Origin: Listeria fleischmannii subsp. fleischmannii LU2006-1
GTDB lineage: Bacteria; Bacillota; Bacilli; Lactobacillales; Listeriaceae
DNA: 42,033 nt
Reading direction: 5' to 3'
Assembly: GCF_000344175.1 (NCBI RefSeq)
Contig: NZ_ALWW01000025.1
Location: 1 to 42,033, forward strand
Shown: positions 1 through 12,340 of the stretch, piece by piece
How positions within the stretch are numbered: the first letter of the stretch is position 1
Layout: each line of letters begins with the position of its first letter
The notes under the pieces: model-generated
What the model was told of the DNA's origin: nothing
Databases searched by the model: none
What the model saw: the letters and a program-made list of their open reading frames with translations, nothing else
Translations under genes and position numbers: made by a program

Positions 1-2669
1 TGTGGTGCTAGAGGTGTTGTTGTATCCGAAACAGTAAACGTGTCTTTTGCACTTGCTTTTCCATTTCCACCTGTTTGTGTTGCTTCATATACTTGTCCTA
101 CTTGAGCTGCCGGTACACTAAATATTGCTTTCCCTGTTCCATCAGCTGTCACTGATGGCTTACTTCCACCAGGTAATGTTAATGTAATGCGTGCTCCTGC
201 TGTACCTGTTACAGTTACTTGTGTATCGCCAACTTTTATATTTGAAATTTTTGGCGCACCTAAAGTCGTGTCAGAAACTATTACAGATTGTTTCGGACTC
301 ACATTACCATTGTTTGGGTTCGTTTGTGTCACTTCAATTCTTGTTCCACTAGTTTGTTTTGGAATAAGAACTGTATAAGCCCCGCTTCCACTTGCTGTGC
401 CTGTATATGTGACACCATTAATGGTTACAGTAACTCTATAATTTGGTAAGGCTGTTCCATTTACTTGTGTTTGAACATCTGATACTGGATTTACAAGCGG
501 TGCATTTGGTGTTGTTGTATCCACTACAGTAAATGTATCTTTTACACTTGCTTTTCCATTTCCACCTGTTTGTGTTGCTTCATATACTTGTCCTACTTGA
601 GCTGCCGGTACATTAAATACAGCAACCCCTTGGGAGTTAGCAGTAGCAGTAGCTTCTGATCCACTTGGTAATTTTAGTTTAATAGATGCATTTGGCGCAC
701 CCGTTACGGTTACTTGAGTTGCCCCTACATTAATTGCTGAAATTTTTGGTGCACCTAAAGTCGTATCATAAACCGCTACGGCTCCTTTTGGACTTACATT
801 ACCATTGTTTGGATTCGTTTGTGTCACTTCAATTCTCGTTCCACTTGTTTGTCTTGGAATTGTAACGGAATAAGCTCCACTTCCATTTGCTGTGCCTGTA
901 TACGTGATGCCATTAATCGTCACCCTAATGGTGTGATTAGCAGCACCTGTTCCAGTTACTTGTGTTTGAACGTCTGACACTGGATTTACAAGCGGTGCAT
1001 TTGGTGTTGTTGTATCTCGGACTGTATAAGTAGCTCTTTCACTCGCTACATCATTATCACCCGTTTGTGTTGCAGAAAAAACATCATTTACACGAGCTGG
1101 ATCAACATAGAATGTTGCTCTACCTGAAGCATTAGCAGTTTTTGTAGAAACGTCTCCATTTTGATCTGTAAAATTAATTGCAGCCCCGGGAATACCTGTA
1201 ACAACAACTGATGTATCTCCAACAGAAACTGGTTCGATAACTGGTTTTGCCAATGTTGAACCAGTGACAGTTACTTCTCTTATTGGACTAATTTTATTAT
1301 TATTCGGATTTGTTTGTGTCACACTAATTTTTGTTCCAACTTGTTGTCTTGGAATTGTAACCGAATAAGCTCCATTTCCATTTGCTACACCTGTATACGT
1401 GATGCCATTAATCGATACAGTAATATTAAACCCTGCTTGTCCTTGTCCTGTAACTTGAGTGTGTGTATCAGACACAGGGTTAACTTGCGGGGCAGGATTA
1501 CCTTTAACTACAGTATTCGCAGAAGAAGTTTGCCCGTCCTCAGTAGCTGTTGCTGTAATTGTATCATTAACATTTTGCGGTGTAATATTAAAACGATATG
1601 TGCCATTCGCAGAAACAGTACCTTCAGCAATAACTGTGTTGCTACTATTTCTTACAACTACATGACTGCCTGCTTCTGCTGTACCAGAAACTTGTGTATC
1701 ATCACTATAAATTTCATTAATAGTTGTTTGAGCAATTCTGTCATTGGCAACTGTAGTATTAGCTCTTGAAGTTTTACCACCTTTTGAAACAAGTGCAGTT
1801 ACAACAGTCCCTTTAGCTTGAGGTGCGATATTTAATGAATACGCTCCTGTTGTCGAGTTAGCAGTAACTCTCCCAAGCTCAGTTGTTCCATTAGAAATAA
1901 TAACCACTTGGCCAGGATAAGCTGTACCTGTTACGACAGTTGAAGCACTTGTAAGAGAGTTAATGGTTGTAGAATTATCAACCACGCTTACAGATCCAAT
2001 ATTTGTAATAGCTTCTCTTGGTGATTGTTTCGAGTCAACTCCGCCACCAAATAAGATATCAGTTTGTGTTCCAGCGGCAATAAAATCATATGTTCTTAGT
2101 CCACCACCATTAGAATAGTAGTTTCCTAAATCGACAGATTCATTTTTATTTCTTGCAGCACTACCTACCCATGGTTGAGTATCTCCAGTATTTGAGAAAG
2201 AAGTTACACTTGAATTATACTTAACTGTATACAAACCGCCAGAAACCGTATTAACTGTTTGTTTAAGGTAACTCATTGAGTTATTGTTAGTAACTTTTGC
2301 CATAAATTGCGCTGTAGAATTTCCTGTTACACTCACACCAATAAAAGGGGAATAACTTTGGTTATAAAACCAACCATCTGAGCCAGCGAATGGTGTATAA
2401 GCATTAACTGGTGCTCCAGCCAATAAATAAGCATTTGAATATACAAAATCCCAATCTTGGATAGTTCCCCCTGATAAATTGAAACTTGGATTCTTTAATA
2501 AATTGGTCGTACTTGCACGAAGATTAGGTCTAGAAACTTGTCCTTCTGAACTTTCTGTTGCACTACTTATCGTTGGTAGAGCTGTAAGAAACGAAGAAGC
2601 AAAAACGTTGAAGACCACAAAACCAGTCATCACTTTTTTTAGAGTTCTAGAAGTATTCTTTTTTGTCAT
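1..2669 (-). CDS. Large exported surface protein with tandem Ig-like repeats, 3' end outside window
   Basis: The frame is open for 889 codons from an ATG at 2669 preceded by GGAGGAAAG, and runs off the left edge without a stop. Residues 1 to about 37 form a signal peptide (basic MTKKNTSRTLKK, hydrophobic core, then small residues). Residues 50-230 are a unique N-terminal domain beginning NLLKNPSF, resembling carbohydrate-binding-like ectodomains. Residues 231-390 hold two Ig-like (Big_6-type) repeats with TVVTGTAYPG and TQVSGTAEAG turns. From residue 390 a unit of exactly 165 residues, two Ig-like domains each, repeats three times and starts a fourth. Such proteins usually end in LPXTG plus a sorting signal, so a wall-anchored adhesin or stalk is likely; the anchor would lie beyond base 1 and cannot be seen. 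The ligand is unknown. It is convergent with nothing and is transcribed in the same direction as eno upstream, from which it is separated by a terminator. Confidence 0.9.
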   Translation of the reverse strand, partial: MTKKNTSRTLKKVMTGFVVFNVFASSFLTALPTISSATESSEGQVSRPNLRASTTNLLKNPSFNLSGGTIQDWDFVYSNAYLLAGAPVNAYTPFAGSDGWFYNQSYSPFIGVSVTGNSTAQFMAKVTNNNSMSYLKQTVNTVSGGLYTVKYNSSVTSFSNTGDTQPWVGSAARNKNESVDLGNYYSNGGGLRTYDFIAAGTQTDILFGGGVDSKQSPREAITNIGSVSVVDNSTTINSLTSASTVVTGTAYPGQVVIISNGTTELGRVTANSTTGAYSLNIAPQAKGTVVTALVSKGGKTSRANTTVANDRIAQTTINEIYSDDTQVSGTAEAGSHVVVRNSSNTVIAEGTVSANGTYRFNITPQNVNDTITATATEDGQTSSANTVVKGNPAPQVNPVSDTHTQVTGQGQAGFNITVSINGITYTGVANGNGAYSVTIPRQQVGTKISVTQTNPNNNKISPIREVTVTGSTLAKPVIEPVSVGDTSVVVTGIPGAAINFTDQNGDVSTKTANASGRATFYVDPARVNDVFSATQTGDNDVASERATYTVRDTTTPNAPLVNPVSDVQTQVTGTGAANHTIRVTINGITYTGTANGSGAYSVTIPRQTSGTRIEVTQTNPNNGNVSPKGAVAVYDTTLGAPKISAINVGATQVTVTGAPNASIKLKLPSGSEATATANSQGVAVFNVPAAQVGQVYEATQTGGNGKASVKDTFTVVDTTTPNAPLVNPVSDVQTQVNGTALPNYRVTVTINGVTYTGTASGSGAYTVLIPKQTSGTRIEVTQTNPNNGNVSPKQSVIVSDTTLGAPKISNIKVGDTQVTVTGTAGARITLTLPGGSKPSVTADGTGKAIFSVPAAQVGQVYEATQTGGNGKASAKDTFTVSDTTTPLAP
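16..1500 (-). repeat. Three tandem 495-bp coding repeats
   Basis: The same junction (gttgttgtatc) recurs at 16, 511 and 1006, and the equivalent point is at 1501, giving a period of exactly 495 bp or 165 codons. Units 16-510 and 511-1005 are nearly identical over long stretches; unit 1006-1500 is more diverged. A fourth unit begins before base 16. Each unit encodes a pair of Ig-like domains. Near identity of neighbouring units suggests recent duplication or gene conversion and makes copy number prone to change or misassembly. Confidence 0.9.
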
Positions 2670-3020
2670 TTAAACTTTCCTCCATTAATAATTCGCTTAT
2701 TTTACTACTTTTAACTTACAGTTTCTCCTCCTTTTCTGTTTGTCCTAAAATACGTCATTCATACAAAGGAACCTCTTAACAATTTCACAAAAATGCTTTA
2801 ATTGTTCAAATATTTCCTCTCCGAATATATTAACGAATATCATGCTTCTTTTATACATATAACTTTCAAAAAGCATCTTGATTCCGTGAACATTTTGTTA
2901 CAAACGACAAAAAAACGCATAATAATACTATTATAGAACGCTTTCATATAAATAATGCTTTTTATATTTGCATTTTATGACTATATTTATACATACTGAT
3001 GAGTATAAATAGGCAAATTA
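2670..3020 (-). other. AT-rich intergenic region upstream of the surface protein
   Basis: About 350 bases without a gene. A minus-strand TATAAT lies at 2935-2930, but I see no good -35 hexamer 17 bases upstream. It would give a leader of about 250 nucleotides. A second purine-rich, ribosome-binding-site-like GGAGGAG lies at 2726-2732 with no reading frame behind it. The true promoter of the surface gene is not resolved. Confidence 0.4.
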
Positions 3021-3056
3021 AAAAGCACTGCCCACAACATGTGGGCAGTGCTTTTT
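3020..3056 (-). terminator. Terminator of the glycolytic operon after eno
   Basis: A perfect 15-bp inverted repeat, 3021-3035 with 3041-3055 and a 5-base loop, lies 13 bases past the eno stop. The A/T flanks give a U-tract on the minus strand. This closes the cggR-gap-pgk-tpiA-gpmI-eno operon and separates it from the surface protein gene. Confidence 0.9.
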
Positions 3057-3068
3057 ATAAATTACTAA

Positions 3069-4694
<1,626 letters not shown>

Positions 4695-6227
4695 TTACTT
4701 CTCAATTAAACTTTCACCCGTCATTTCAACAGGTTTTTGAACACCTAGTAGGTCAAGCATAGTTGGTGCCACATCCGCCAAACGACCGTCTGTACGTAAT
4801 GTAACGCCTTTTTTAGTTACGATAACAGGAACTGGTACCGTAGTATGCGCTGTATGCGGCTTACCTTCCGGCGTAGACATTGTTTCAGAGTTTCCATGAT
4901 CGGCAAAGATAACAGCTGAACCGCCTTTTTCTAAAATAAGATCGACTACGCGGCCTAGATTTTCATCCACAGCTTCAATCGCTTTAATTGTTGGTTCAAG
5001 CATACCAGAGTGTCCGACCATATCTGGGTTAGCAAAGTTTAAAATAATCGCATCATGCTTATCGTTTTTAATGTCCTGAACAAGAGCATCAGTAACTTCA
5101 TAAGCACTCATTTCAGGTTTTAAATCATAAGTTTCAACTTTTGGTGAATTGATTAAAATCCGGTTTTCGCCTGGAAATTCTTCATTTCTTCCACCATTCA
5201 TAAAGAATGTAACGTGTGGGTATTTTTCTGTTTCAGCAATTCGCAGTTGCGATAAGCCAGCATCAGACAATACTTCCCCAATTACATTTTTCATTTCAAT
5301 CGGTTCAAAGGCTACTTCAGCATCAATACTTGGATTGTATAACGTCATGGTTACAAATTTCACGTTTTTAGGATGTTTTTCCCCACGGTCGAAATGTTCC
5401 CATTCTGTATCTGTAAAAGCATTGGACAGTTGAATAGCGCGGTCTGGACGGAAGTTAAAGAAGATGACTGCATCATTATCTTTTACAGTTGCTACCTTCT
5501 CACCATCTTTTGCAATGACAGCAGGTACAACAAATTCGTCGTTTTTACCATTTTCATAAGAAGTTTCCACTAATTCAATTGGATCCTCAAATTTTTCGCC
5601 TTCTCCATACACAAGTGCTTTGTATGCTTTATCAACACGTTCCCAGCGTTTATCACGATCCATCGCATAAAAACGTCCAGAAACAGTAGCAATTTCACCA
5701 TAACCAAGTTTTTCTATAGCCGCTTGAAGTTCTTTTAAATAGCTTACAGCGGATTGAGGTGGTACATCACGCCCATCAAGAAAAGCATGGATGTATGTGT
5801 TTTTAACCCCTTTTGCTTTTGCTGTTTCTAAAAGAGCAACAAGGTGATTAATGTGGCTGTGAACTCCACCATCTGATAAAAGACCAAATAGATGAAGATC
5901 GGAATTATTTTCTTTTGTATGATTAAATGCGTTATTAATGGCTTTATTTTCTTGGAACTCGCCTTCCTCGATTGCTTTGTCAATACGAGTTAAGCTTTGA
6001 TAAACAATTCGACCTGCGCCAATATTCGTATGTCCCACTTCGGAGTTACCCATTTGGCCTTCTGGAAGTCCAACATCAAGACCCGAAGCTTTTAATGTAC
6101 TATGTGGAAATTCAGCCCAGTAACGGTCGAAATTTGGTTTATTAGCTTGTGCTACAGCATTTCCTACTGTTTCAGCGCGTTGTCCAAATCCGTCCAAGAT
6201 AATAATCGCTACAGGAGATTTACTCAT
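4695..6227 (-). CDS. gpmI: 2,3-bisphosphoglycerate-independent phosphoglycerate mutase
   Basis: Interconverts 3- and 2-phosphoglycerate using two Mn ions. 510 residues, as expected for the alkaline-phosphatase-superfamily enzyme. The metal-binding ILDGFG (Asp12) is at the N-terminus, the phosphorylated serine is Ser62 in GNSEVGH, and a C-terminal ADHGNSE motif provides metal ligands. The ATG at 6227 starts one base after the tpiA stop, with GGAGG inside the end of tpiA, implying translational coupling. It is the fifth gene of the CggR operon. Confidence 0.98.
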   Translation of the reverse strand: MSKSPVAIIILDGFGQRAETVGNAVAQANKPNFDRYWAEFPHSTLKASGLDVGLPEGQMGNSEVGHTNIGAGRIVYQSLTRIDKAIEEGEFQENKAINNAFNHTKENNSDLHLFGLLSDGGVHSHINHLVALLETAKAKGVKNTYIHAFLDGRDVPPQSAVSYLKELQAAIEKLGYGEIATVSGRFYAMDRDKRWERVDKAYKALVYGEGEKFEDPIELVETSYENGKNDEFVVPAVIAKDGEKVATVKDNDAVIFFNFRPDRAIQLSNAFTDTEWEHFDRGEKHPKNVKFVTMTLYNPSIDAEVAFEPIEMKNVIGEVLSDAGLSQLRIAETEKYPHVTFFMNGGRNEEFPGENRILINSPKVETYDLKPEMSAYEVTDALVQDIKNDKHDAIILNFANPDMVGHSGMLEPTIKAIEAVDENLGRVVDLILEKGGSAVIFADHGNSETMSTPEGKPHTAHTTVPVPVIVTKKGVTLRTDGRLADVAPTMLDLLGVQKPVEMTGESLIEK

Positions 6228-6228
6228 T

Positions 6229-7002
<774 letters not shown>

Positions 7003-7017
7003 CTAAAAAATTTGTTT

Positions 7018-8208
7018 TTATTTATCACTAATTGATGCTACGCCTGGTAGTTCTTTACCTTCTAGATACTCTAGAGAAGCTCCTCCACCAGTTGATATGT
7101 GCGTGAATTTATCAGCGAAACCAAGTTGCATTGCCGCTGCAGCTGAATCGCCGCCACCAATAATTGTTGTTGCATCTTTTAAATTAGCGATAGCTTCACA
7201 AACACCAATTGTACCTTTTGCAAAGTTGCTCATTTCAAAAACGCCCATTGGACCATTCCAAATAACAGTTTTTGCACCTTCAAGCTCTTTTGCAAATAGT
7301 TCGATTGTTTTTTCACCAATGTCAAGTCCTTCTTCATCCGCAGGAATTGAATCCGATGCGACTGTGTGGAAAGGAACATCATTACTGAATTCTTTTGCGA
7401 CAACAGTGTCAATTGGAAGTACAAGTTTGTCACCAGCTTCTTCCATTAAACGTTTTGCAAGATCAACTTTATCTGCTTCAAGTAGAGAAATACCGACTTC
7501 ATAGCCTTTTGCTTTCATAAATGTATAAGCCATACCGCCACCAATTAAAAGTTTATCTGCAACTTTTAATAAGTTTTCGATAACGCCAATTTTATCAGAT
7601 ACTTTCGCGCCACCTAAAATAGCTACAAGTGGGCGATCTGGGTTTTCGACTACCCCACCGATAAATTTAATTTCTTTTTCCATTAAGAAACCAGCAGCTG
7701 AATCTAAGTTGGAGGCAATTCCAACGTTTGATGCGTGGGCACGGTGAGCTGTTCCAAATGCATCATTGACAAATACATCGCCTAGAGAAGCCCAGTATTT
7801 ACCAAGTTCAGGGTCATTGCCGCTTTCTTTTCTACCGTCAACGTCTTCAAAACGCGTATTTTCAAATAGAAGGACATCTCCGTCTTTCATATCAGAAATA
7901 GCTCCTTCAAGTTCAGGGCCGCGCGTTACAGGAACAAATTTTACTTCTTTACCAAGTAATTCGCTTAAGCGTTCAGCAACTGGGCGAAGTGATTTGTCTT
8001 TTTTATCTTCTTCTGTTTTCACTTTTCCAAGGTGGGAAAATAAAATAGCTTTTCCGCCTTCTTGAACAATATATTTAATTGTTGGAAGAGCAGCTACAAT
8101 ACGATTGTCGTTTGTAATTTTGCCGTCTTTCATTGGTACGTTAAAGTCAACGCGAACGAGCACTTTTTTGTCTTTTAAGTCTAAATCAGTCACTACTTTT
8201 TTAGCCAT
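7018..8208 (-). CDS. pgk: Phosphoglycerate kinase
   Basis: Transfers phosphate from 1,3-bisphosphoglycerate to ADP. 396 residues. The N-terminal [10 protein letters not shown] substrate motif, the [10 protein letters not shown] nucleotide region and the C-terminal GGGDSAAAA motif are intact. The start at 8208 has GGAGG eight bases upstream; a longer frame to 8232 runs through the ribosome site and is rejected. It follows gap after about 150 bases that contain a small hairpin. Confidence 0.98.
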   Translation of the reverse strand: MAKKVVTDLDLKDKKVLVRVDFNVPMKDGKITNDNRIVAALPTIKYIVQEGGKAILFSHLGKVKTEEDKKDKSLRPVAERLSELLGKEVKFVPVTRGPELEGAISDMKDGDVLLFENTRFEDVDGRKESGNDPELGKYWASLGDVFVNDAFGTAHRAHASNVGIASNLDSAAGFLMEKEIKFIGGVVENPDRPLVAILGGAKVSDKIGVIENLLKVADKLLIGGGMAYTFMKAKGYEVGISLLEADKVDLAKRLMEEAGDKLVLPIDTVVAKEFSNDVPFHTVASDSIPADEEGLDIGEKTIELFAKELEGAKTVIWNGPMGVFEMSNFAKGTIGVCEAIANLKDATTIIGGGDSAAAAMQLGFADKFTHISTGGGASLEYLEGKELPGVASISDK

Positions 8209-8302
8209 TTGGATTCCTCCTGATAATAACAAAATACACAGTCGCTAGTGTAAATTGAGTTTGTAAGCTTTTAGTGTTTCATTAAATAACTTCAGAAAAC
8301 AA

Positions 8303-8326
8303 GCGGAAACAAATTCATGTCTCCGC
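8303..8326 (-). other. Intergenic hairpin between gap and pgk
   Basis: An 8-bp stem (8303-8310 with 8319-8326, one G-U pair) lies about 30 bases after the gap stop. The following U-content is modest, so it is more likely an RNA processing or stability element, or a weak attenuator, than a full terminator. It could help gap mRNA accumulate above the rest of the operon. Confidence 0.5.
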
Positions 8327-8356
8327 CTATTCGTTTAAAACTTATTTAATTCAGGC

Positions 8357-9367
8357 TTATTTTGCAATTTTAGCGAAGTATTCTAAAGTACGAACTAATT
8401 GAGCAGTGTAGCTCATTTCGTTGTCATACCAAGAAACAGTTTTAACTAATTGTTTGTCGCCAACGGACATAACTTTTGTTTGAGTTTCGTCGAATAAAGA
8501 ACCAAAAGTGATACCTTTAATGTCAGAAGATACGATTTGATCAGCAGTGTAACCAAATGTTTCTGGATCACTTGCAGCTTTCATTGCCGCATTAACTTCA
8601 TCAACTGTTACTTGTTTGTCTAAAACTGTTACAAGTTCAGTAAGGGAACCAGTTGGAACTGGAACACGTTGAGCTGCTCCGTCTAATTTACCTTTAAGAC
8701 TTGGTAATACTTCACCGATTGCTTTAGCAGCACCAGTAGAGTTAGGAACGATGTTTTCAGCAGCTGCACGAGCACGACGGAAATCACCTTTAGGATGTGG
8801 ACCATCAAGAGTCATTTGGTCACCAGTGTAAGCGTGAATTGTAGTCATAAGACCTTCTACGATTCCGAAGCTATCGTCTAAAACTTTAGCCATTGGAGCT
8901 AAACAGTTAGTTGTACAACTTGCACCAGAGATAACTGTTTCAGTTCCGTCAAGTGTTTCATGGTTAACATTGTAAACGATTGTTTTCATGTCACCAGTTG
9001 CTGGAGCAGAGATAACAACTTTTTTAGCGCCTGCTTTTAAGTGTAATTCAGCTTTTTCTTGAGTAGTGAAGAATCCAGTACATTCAAGAACGATTTCAAC
9101 ACCTAGGTCGCCCCATGGTAATTCTTCAGGGTTACGGTTAGCTAAAACTTTAACTTCTTTACCGTCAACTTTAAAGAAACCATCATGTACTTCAACGTCT
9201 CCGCCAAATGTACCTTGTGTTGTGTCATATTTTAAAAGATGTGCTAACATTTTAGCATCTGTAAGGTCATTGATTGCTACTACTTCAATTCCTTCTACTT
9301 CTTGAATACGACGGAATGCTAAGCGTCCAATACGTCCAAAACCATTAATACCAACTTTAACTGTCAT
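8357..9367 (-). CDS. gap: Glyceraldehyde-3-phosphate dehydrogenase, NAD-dependent glycolytic type
   Basis: Oxidises glyceraldehyde 3-phosphate to 1,3-bisphosphoglycerate. 336 residues. The NAD-binding [15 protein letters not shown] is at residues 7-21 and the catalytic Cys is in [12 protein letters not shown] near residue 152. The GAGGAGG ribosome site precedes the ATG at 9367. It directly follows cggR (35-base gap), the standard arrangement of the catabolic gap operon, and is the main target of CggR control. Confidence 0.98.
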   Translation of the reverse strand: MTVKVGINGFGRIGRLAFRRIQEVEGIEVVAINDLTDAKMLAHLLKYDTTQGTFGGDVEVHDGFFKVDGKEVKVLANRNPEELPWGDLGVEIVLECTGFFTTQEKAELHLKAGAKKVVISAPATGDMKTIVYNVNHETLDGTETVISGASCTTNCLAPMAKVLDDSFGIVEGLMTTIHAYTGDQMTLDGPHPKGDFRRARAAAENIVPNSTGAAKAIGEVLPSLKGKLDGAAQRVPVPTGSLTELVTVLDKQVTVDEVNAAMKAASDPETFGYTADQIVSSDIKGITFGSLFDETQTKVMSVGDKQLVKTVSWYDNEMSYTAQLVRTLEYFAKIAK

Positions 9368-9402
9368 GAGTTATTTCCTCCTCGAAAATAAGTGAAATTT
9401 TT

Positions 9403-10449
9403 TTATTTCAAATGGGCTTTACTCCCATTTAAAAGCATATTTGCTGCTCCTTCGTCTGTTACTAAAATCGTATTTTCAGGAGCACTTTTCATATACGATT
9501 TAATTGCTTTCGCCTTTGAAGTCCCACCAGCAACAACGATGATGTGCGGGATTTTGGCTAAATCTTCAAATTGCAGGCCGAATGTAGAAACTTTATGTAC
9601 AACCTCGCCTTGCTCATTAAAATAATAACCAAATGCTTCGCCGACTGCGGATAGACGTGTAATCTTCTCGATAACTTCATCGCTTGTATGGCGTCTTTTG
9701 GCCATCGTAAGCGCGTCACCGATACCATGTACGATTGCGTTTGCGGATTGTACCAAGCGCAACCCTTCTTGAATCGCAGGTTCTTTCATAAGAGATTGAT
9801 AAGCTTCTTCACCTAATTGTTCTGGCACGTATAGAACACGGTGTTTGGTACCTGTTTTTGTTGCGATGCGGTCGCAAATGGTGTTGGCTTGATTATCTAA
9901 ATCTTCGCCAATTCCACCTCGCCCAGGAACGAAAAGTAATTCTCGCCCTTTAGCAAAATCGCTTGGCATTGTATCTGCAAAGGTTGCCATTGTAGAACCA
10001 CCCATTACAGCTACAACATTGCGTTTTTCAACTAATGCTAAATCAAGTTGTTTTACAGCAACACGACCCATTTCTTCGCGTACCCATGGTGTAATATCGC
10101 TATCGCCTTGCACGACTAAGCATTTTTTTATTTGTAAAAGTTCTGCCAGTCTATTTTCTGCTGAATGCAAACCGGATAGCTGATTCATTATGCCTTCTAA
10201 ATCACGAAAAACAATGAGCCCTTCTTTTGTCACGGTCATCCCTGATGATGCAATATCAATCAGACCTTGTGCTTTCAAAAATTCAACTTCGCCGCGAAGA
10301 ACGCGCTCACTCATTCCGAGCATTCCTGCTAGAGTCCGTCTGCCAACAGGCTCTGCAAAATAAATGGAACGAAGTATTTGATAGCGTTTTTGCATGACCG
10401 CTAAAACGTCGGGTAATAACTTTTGTTGAATGTTAATTAAATCTGACAT
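9403..10449 (-). CDS. cggR: CggR, central glycolytic genes repressor
   Basis: SorC/DeoR-type repressor that blocks its own operon and is relieved by fructose-1,6-bisphosphate. 348 residues. The N-terminal helix-turn-helix is in RRTLAGMLGMSERVLRGEVE (about residues 37-56); the rest is the sugar-phosphate-binding domain with the GGSTMA and PGRGGIGEDL loops. The start at 10449 has GAGGAG nine bases upstream. The operator lies just before the gene (10471-10506), so the protein acts on its own leader. Confidence 0.97.
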   Translation of the reverse strand: MSDLINIQQKLLPDVLAVMQKRYQILRSIYFAEPVGRRTLAGMLGMSERVLRGEVEFLKAQGLIDIASSGMTVTKEGLIVFRDLEGIMNQLSGLHSAENRLAELLQIKKCLVVQGDSDITPWVREEMGRVAVKQLDLALVEKRNVVAVMGGSTMATFADTMPSDFAKGRELLFVPGRGGIGEDLDNQANTICDRIATKTGTKHRVLYVPEQLGEEAYQSLMKEPAIQEGLRLVQSANAIVHGIGDALTMAKRRHTSDEVIEKITRLSAVGEAFGYYFNEQGEVVHKVSTFGLQFEDLAKIPHIIVVAGGTSKAKAIKSYMKSAPENTILVTDEGAANMLLNGSKAHLK

Positions 10450-10470
10450 TTTAATTGCTCCTCGCCTTTG

Positions 10471-10506
10471 GACATTAATCGACCCGCATAGTCATCAAAC
10501 GTCCCG
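10471..10506 (-). promoter_or_regulatory. CggR operator
   Basis: On the minus strand the sequence reads CGGGAC-N6-TGAC-N4-CGGGTC-N6-TGTC. This matches the known tandem CggR operator CGGGAC-N6-TGTC-N4-CGGGAC-N6-TGTC with two substitutions. It sits 22 bases before the cggR start codon and about 150 bases downstream of the predicted transcription start, so CggR would act as a roadblock. Confidence 0.92.
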
Positions 10507-10654
10507 TTGAAACTAAAAAAAGTGGAGATAAAGGTTTCTAAGTTTTCGACTGGATGAATTTTTCAAATCCTATGTCTTTCTCTTTTTCTTACCTTCTCTC
10601 GCCCTACGTGCTTTATGGTGAAGCTTTATCATTCTTTTATTACCCTACGCTCTT

Positions 10655-10683
10655 ATTCTAACAGCCTTTTAAAATTTCTTCAA
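10655..10683 (-). promoter_or_regulatory. SigA-type promoter of the cggR-gap operon
   Basis: TTGAAG at 10683-10678, a 17-base spacer and TAGAAT at 10660-10655. It gives a leader of about 200 nucleotides before cggR, with the CggR operator inside it. The rest of the 10507-10800 intergenic stretch shows no gene. Confidence 0.75.
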
Positions 10684-10802
10684 GTAATAAGTGGGACATT
10701 TATGAAAAAGCAATCTTCTATTTACAAAAATAAAACATTTAGTTTGCTTAAACTCATACGCCAAGTTCACTTCTAACGGATTGAATACCATCGCCATTTT
10801 AC

Positions 10803-10856
10803 AAAAGACGAATTCCGTCCCACCAAATTGCAAATCGGGACAAAATCCGTCTTTTA
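10803..10856 (-). terminator. Terminator of rpoN overlapping its stop codon
   Basis: A stem of 18-19 bp with G-U pairs (10803-10821 with 10837-10855) encloses a 15-base loop and overlaps the rpoN stop (10856-10854). The minus-strand 3' side ends in CGTCTTTTG, so the U-tract is short but the stem is long. Confidence 0.7.
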
Positions 10857-12197
10857 TTCATCAAATCGCTTTCTTTTAGAAGAAGAGGGGATATTTAATT
10901 CTGTTCGATATTTCGCAATCGCCCTACGAGAGACTTCAATCCCTTTTTCTTGAAGTAAATCAACAATTTTTTGATCAGAGAGTGGTTTAGCTTTAGGCTC
11001 TTCTTTTACAAAATCCATTATAAGTTGTTTAATGCTTGCGCTGGAAACGTCACTTGCACCGGCATCGCTTGTTTTTTTCTGTTGTAGACCTGATGAAAAG
11101 AAGGACTTTAATTCAAAAACGCCTTGGTTTGTTTCCATATATTTCCCGTTTACAGCTCGACTAACCGTAGACTCATGGACACCAATTTCTTCTGCTATTT
11201 CTTTTAGCGTGAGCGGCTCGAGTGGAGCATTTTTCAAGAAATGCTCTTTTTGATGCGCTACAATTGCCTTACCTACACGTTTTAAAGTATCTTCTCGTTG
11301 CTCAATTCCTCTTACAAGCCAGTCATATTCGCCGGTTTTATCTTTTAAGAAATTCAAAACATCTTTTTCTTTTGTATCTTGCATCATTTTATAGTACTCG
11401 TTTTGAAATTTAATTTGCGGAATAAATTGTTTAGCGACAGAAACAAATAGTTGTTCTGCATCTTGCTGTAGGATTAAATCCGGCACAACGTATTGGACAC
11501 GTTCGCTTTCAAATTCGAGTCCCGGCTTTGGATTTAAGGTCTGAACAAAATCTGAAACTTGTTGAATTTCCGAAAGTGGTACTTCAAAATCATCTGCAAT
11601 AGGCTTCCATTTTTTCTCTGCAAACTCGTTAAAATATTTTAAAATGACATCATAGGCAATGTACGGCGCATCAGGAGAACGGTCGATTTGAAGGAGGATA
11701 CATTCCTTCGCATCACGCGCTCCAACGCCAGCAGGTTCTAGGCTTTGCAAAACTTCAAGACCAGATAGAATAGCCTCTTCGCTCATTAAAAGCCCTGTCG
11801 CAATCGTTTCGATATCCGTTACTAAATACCCCGCTTCATTTAAACTTTCAATGAGATATAATAGAATGATTTTCTCATGATAGCCTAGCTTCATTAATGC
11901 CACTTGGTTTTTTAAGTGTTCTGCTAAGGTTTCACGCGTGTCGGCTACTTGCTCCAGCCAATCATTATCCGTATCAAAATTCTTTTTTTTCTTTGTGTAG
12001 GAGTAATCCGTTGCGATATCCTGACCGTAAATCACTTCAATAAGAGGGTTTTCAAGAGCCTTGTCTTCCAAAAAAGTGGTTAAATCAGCTGTTGTAAATT
12101 GCAGCATGGCAATAGATTGCGATAATTGCTGTGTCATCGCAAGTTTCATGGTTTGCTTCTGCTTCTGACTTTGCACATAGTTGGATTCGAGTCTCAT
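10854..12197 (-). CDS. rpoN: RNA polymerase sigma-54 factor
   Basis: Sigma-54 (SigL in Bacillus and Listeria), which recognises -24/-12 promoters and needs an AAA+ activator; in Listeria it serves mainly PTS operons. 447 residues. The Gln-rich region I with MTQQLSQSIAMLQ is at the N-terminus, a helix-turn-helix is in LKEIAEEIGVHESTVSRAV, and the RpoN box appears as SRRAIAKYR near the C-terminus. The start at 12197 follows GGAGGTTTTTAAC. A longer frame to 12218 overlaps the ribosome site. It is monocistronic between two terminators. Confidence 0.96.
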   Translation of the reverse strand: MRLESNYVQSQKQKQTMKLAMTQQLSQSIAMLQFTTADLTTFLEDKALENPLIEVIYGQDIATDYSYTKKKKNFDTDNDWLEQVADTRETLAEHLKNQVALMKLGYHEKIILLYLIESLNEAGYLVTDIETIATGLLMSEEAILSGLEVLQSLEPAGVGARDAKECILLQIDRSPDAPYIAYDVILKYFNEFAEKKWKPIADDFEVPLSEIQQVSDFVQTLNPKPGLEFESERVQYVVPDLILQQDAEQLFVSVAKQFIPQIKFQNEYYKMMQDTKEKDVLNFLKDKTGEYDWLVRGIEQREDTLKRVGKAIVAHQKEHFLKNAPLEPLTLKEIAEEIGVHESTVSRAVNGKYMETNQGVFELKSFFSSGLQQKKTSDAGASDVSSASIKQLIMDFVKEEPKAKPLSDQKIVDLLQEKGIEVSRRAIAKYRTELNIPSSSKRKRFDE

Positions 12198-12233
12198 GTT
12201 AAAAACCTCCTTTTCCATATACTTTTCTTCTTT

Positions 12234-12242
12234 ATTATAACA
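12234..12242 (-). promoter_or_regulatory. Extended -10 promoter of rpoN
   Basis: The minus strand reads TGTTATAAT, an extended -10 about 36 bases before the rpoN start. No clear -35 is visible. Confidence 0.5.
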
Positions 12243-12309
12243 TGGGATTAAATCTCTCGTGAAAAGATAAATTTTTCAAAAGTATAAGCTATTTTTCTCT
12301 TTTTTGTTT

Positions 12310-12337
12310 TTAAAAAATACGACAACTTTAATGTCGC
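12310..12337 (-). terminator. Terminator after the dipeptidase gene
   Basis: A short stem (12319-12324 with 12332-12337, one G-U pair) is followed on the minus strand by TATTTTTTAAAA, three bases past the dipeptidase stop. The stem is weak, so efficiency is uncertain. Confidence 0.55.
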
Positions 12338-12340
12338 ATT

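Noticed and set aside
1314-1769. Plus-strand open frame of 151 codons
   Set aside because: Antisense to the surface protein repeats; Cys/Asn/Ser-rich composition is the shadow of its codons, with no ribosome site.
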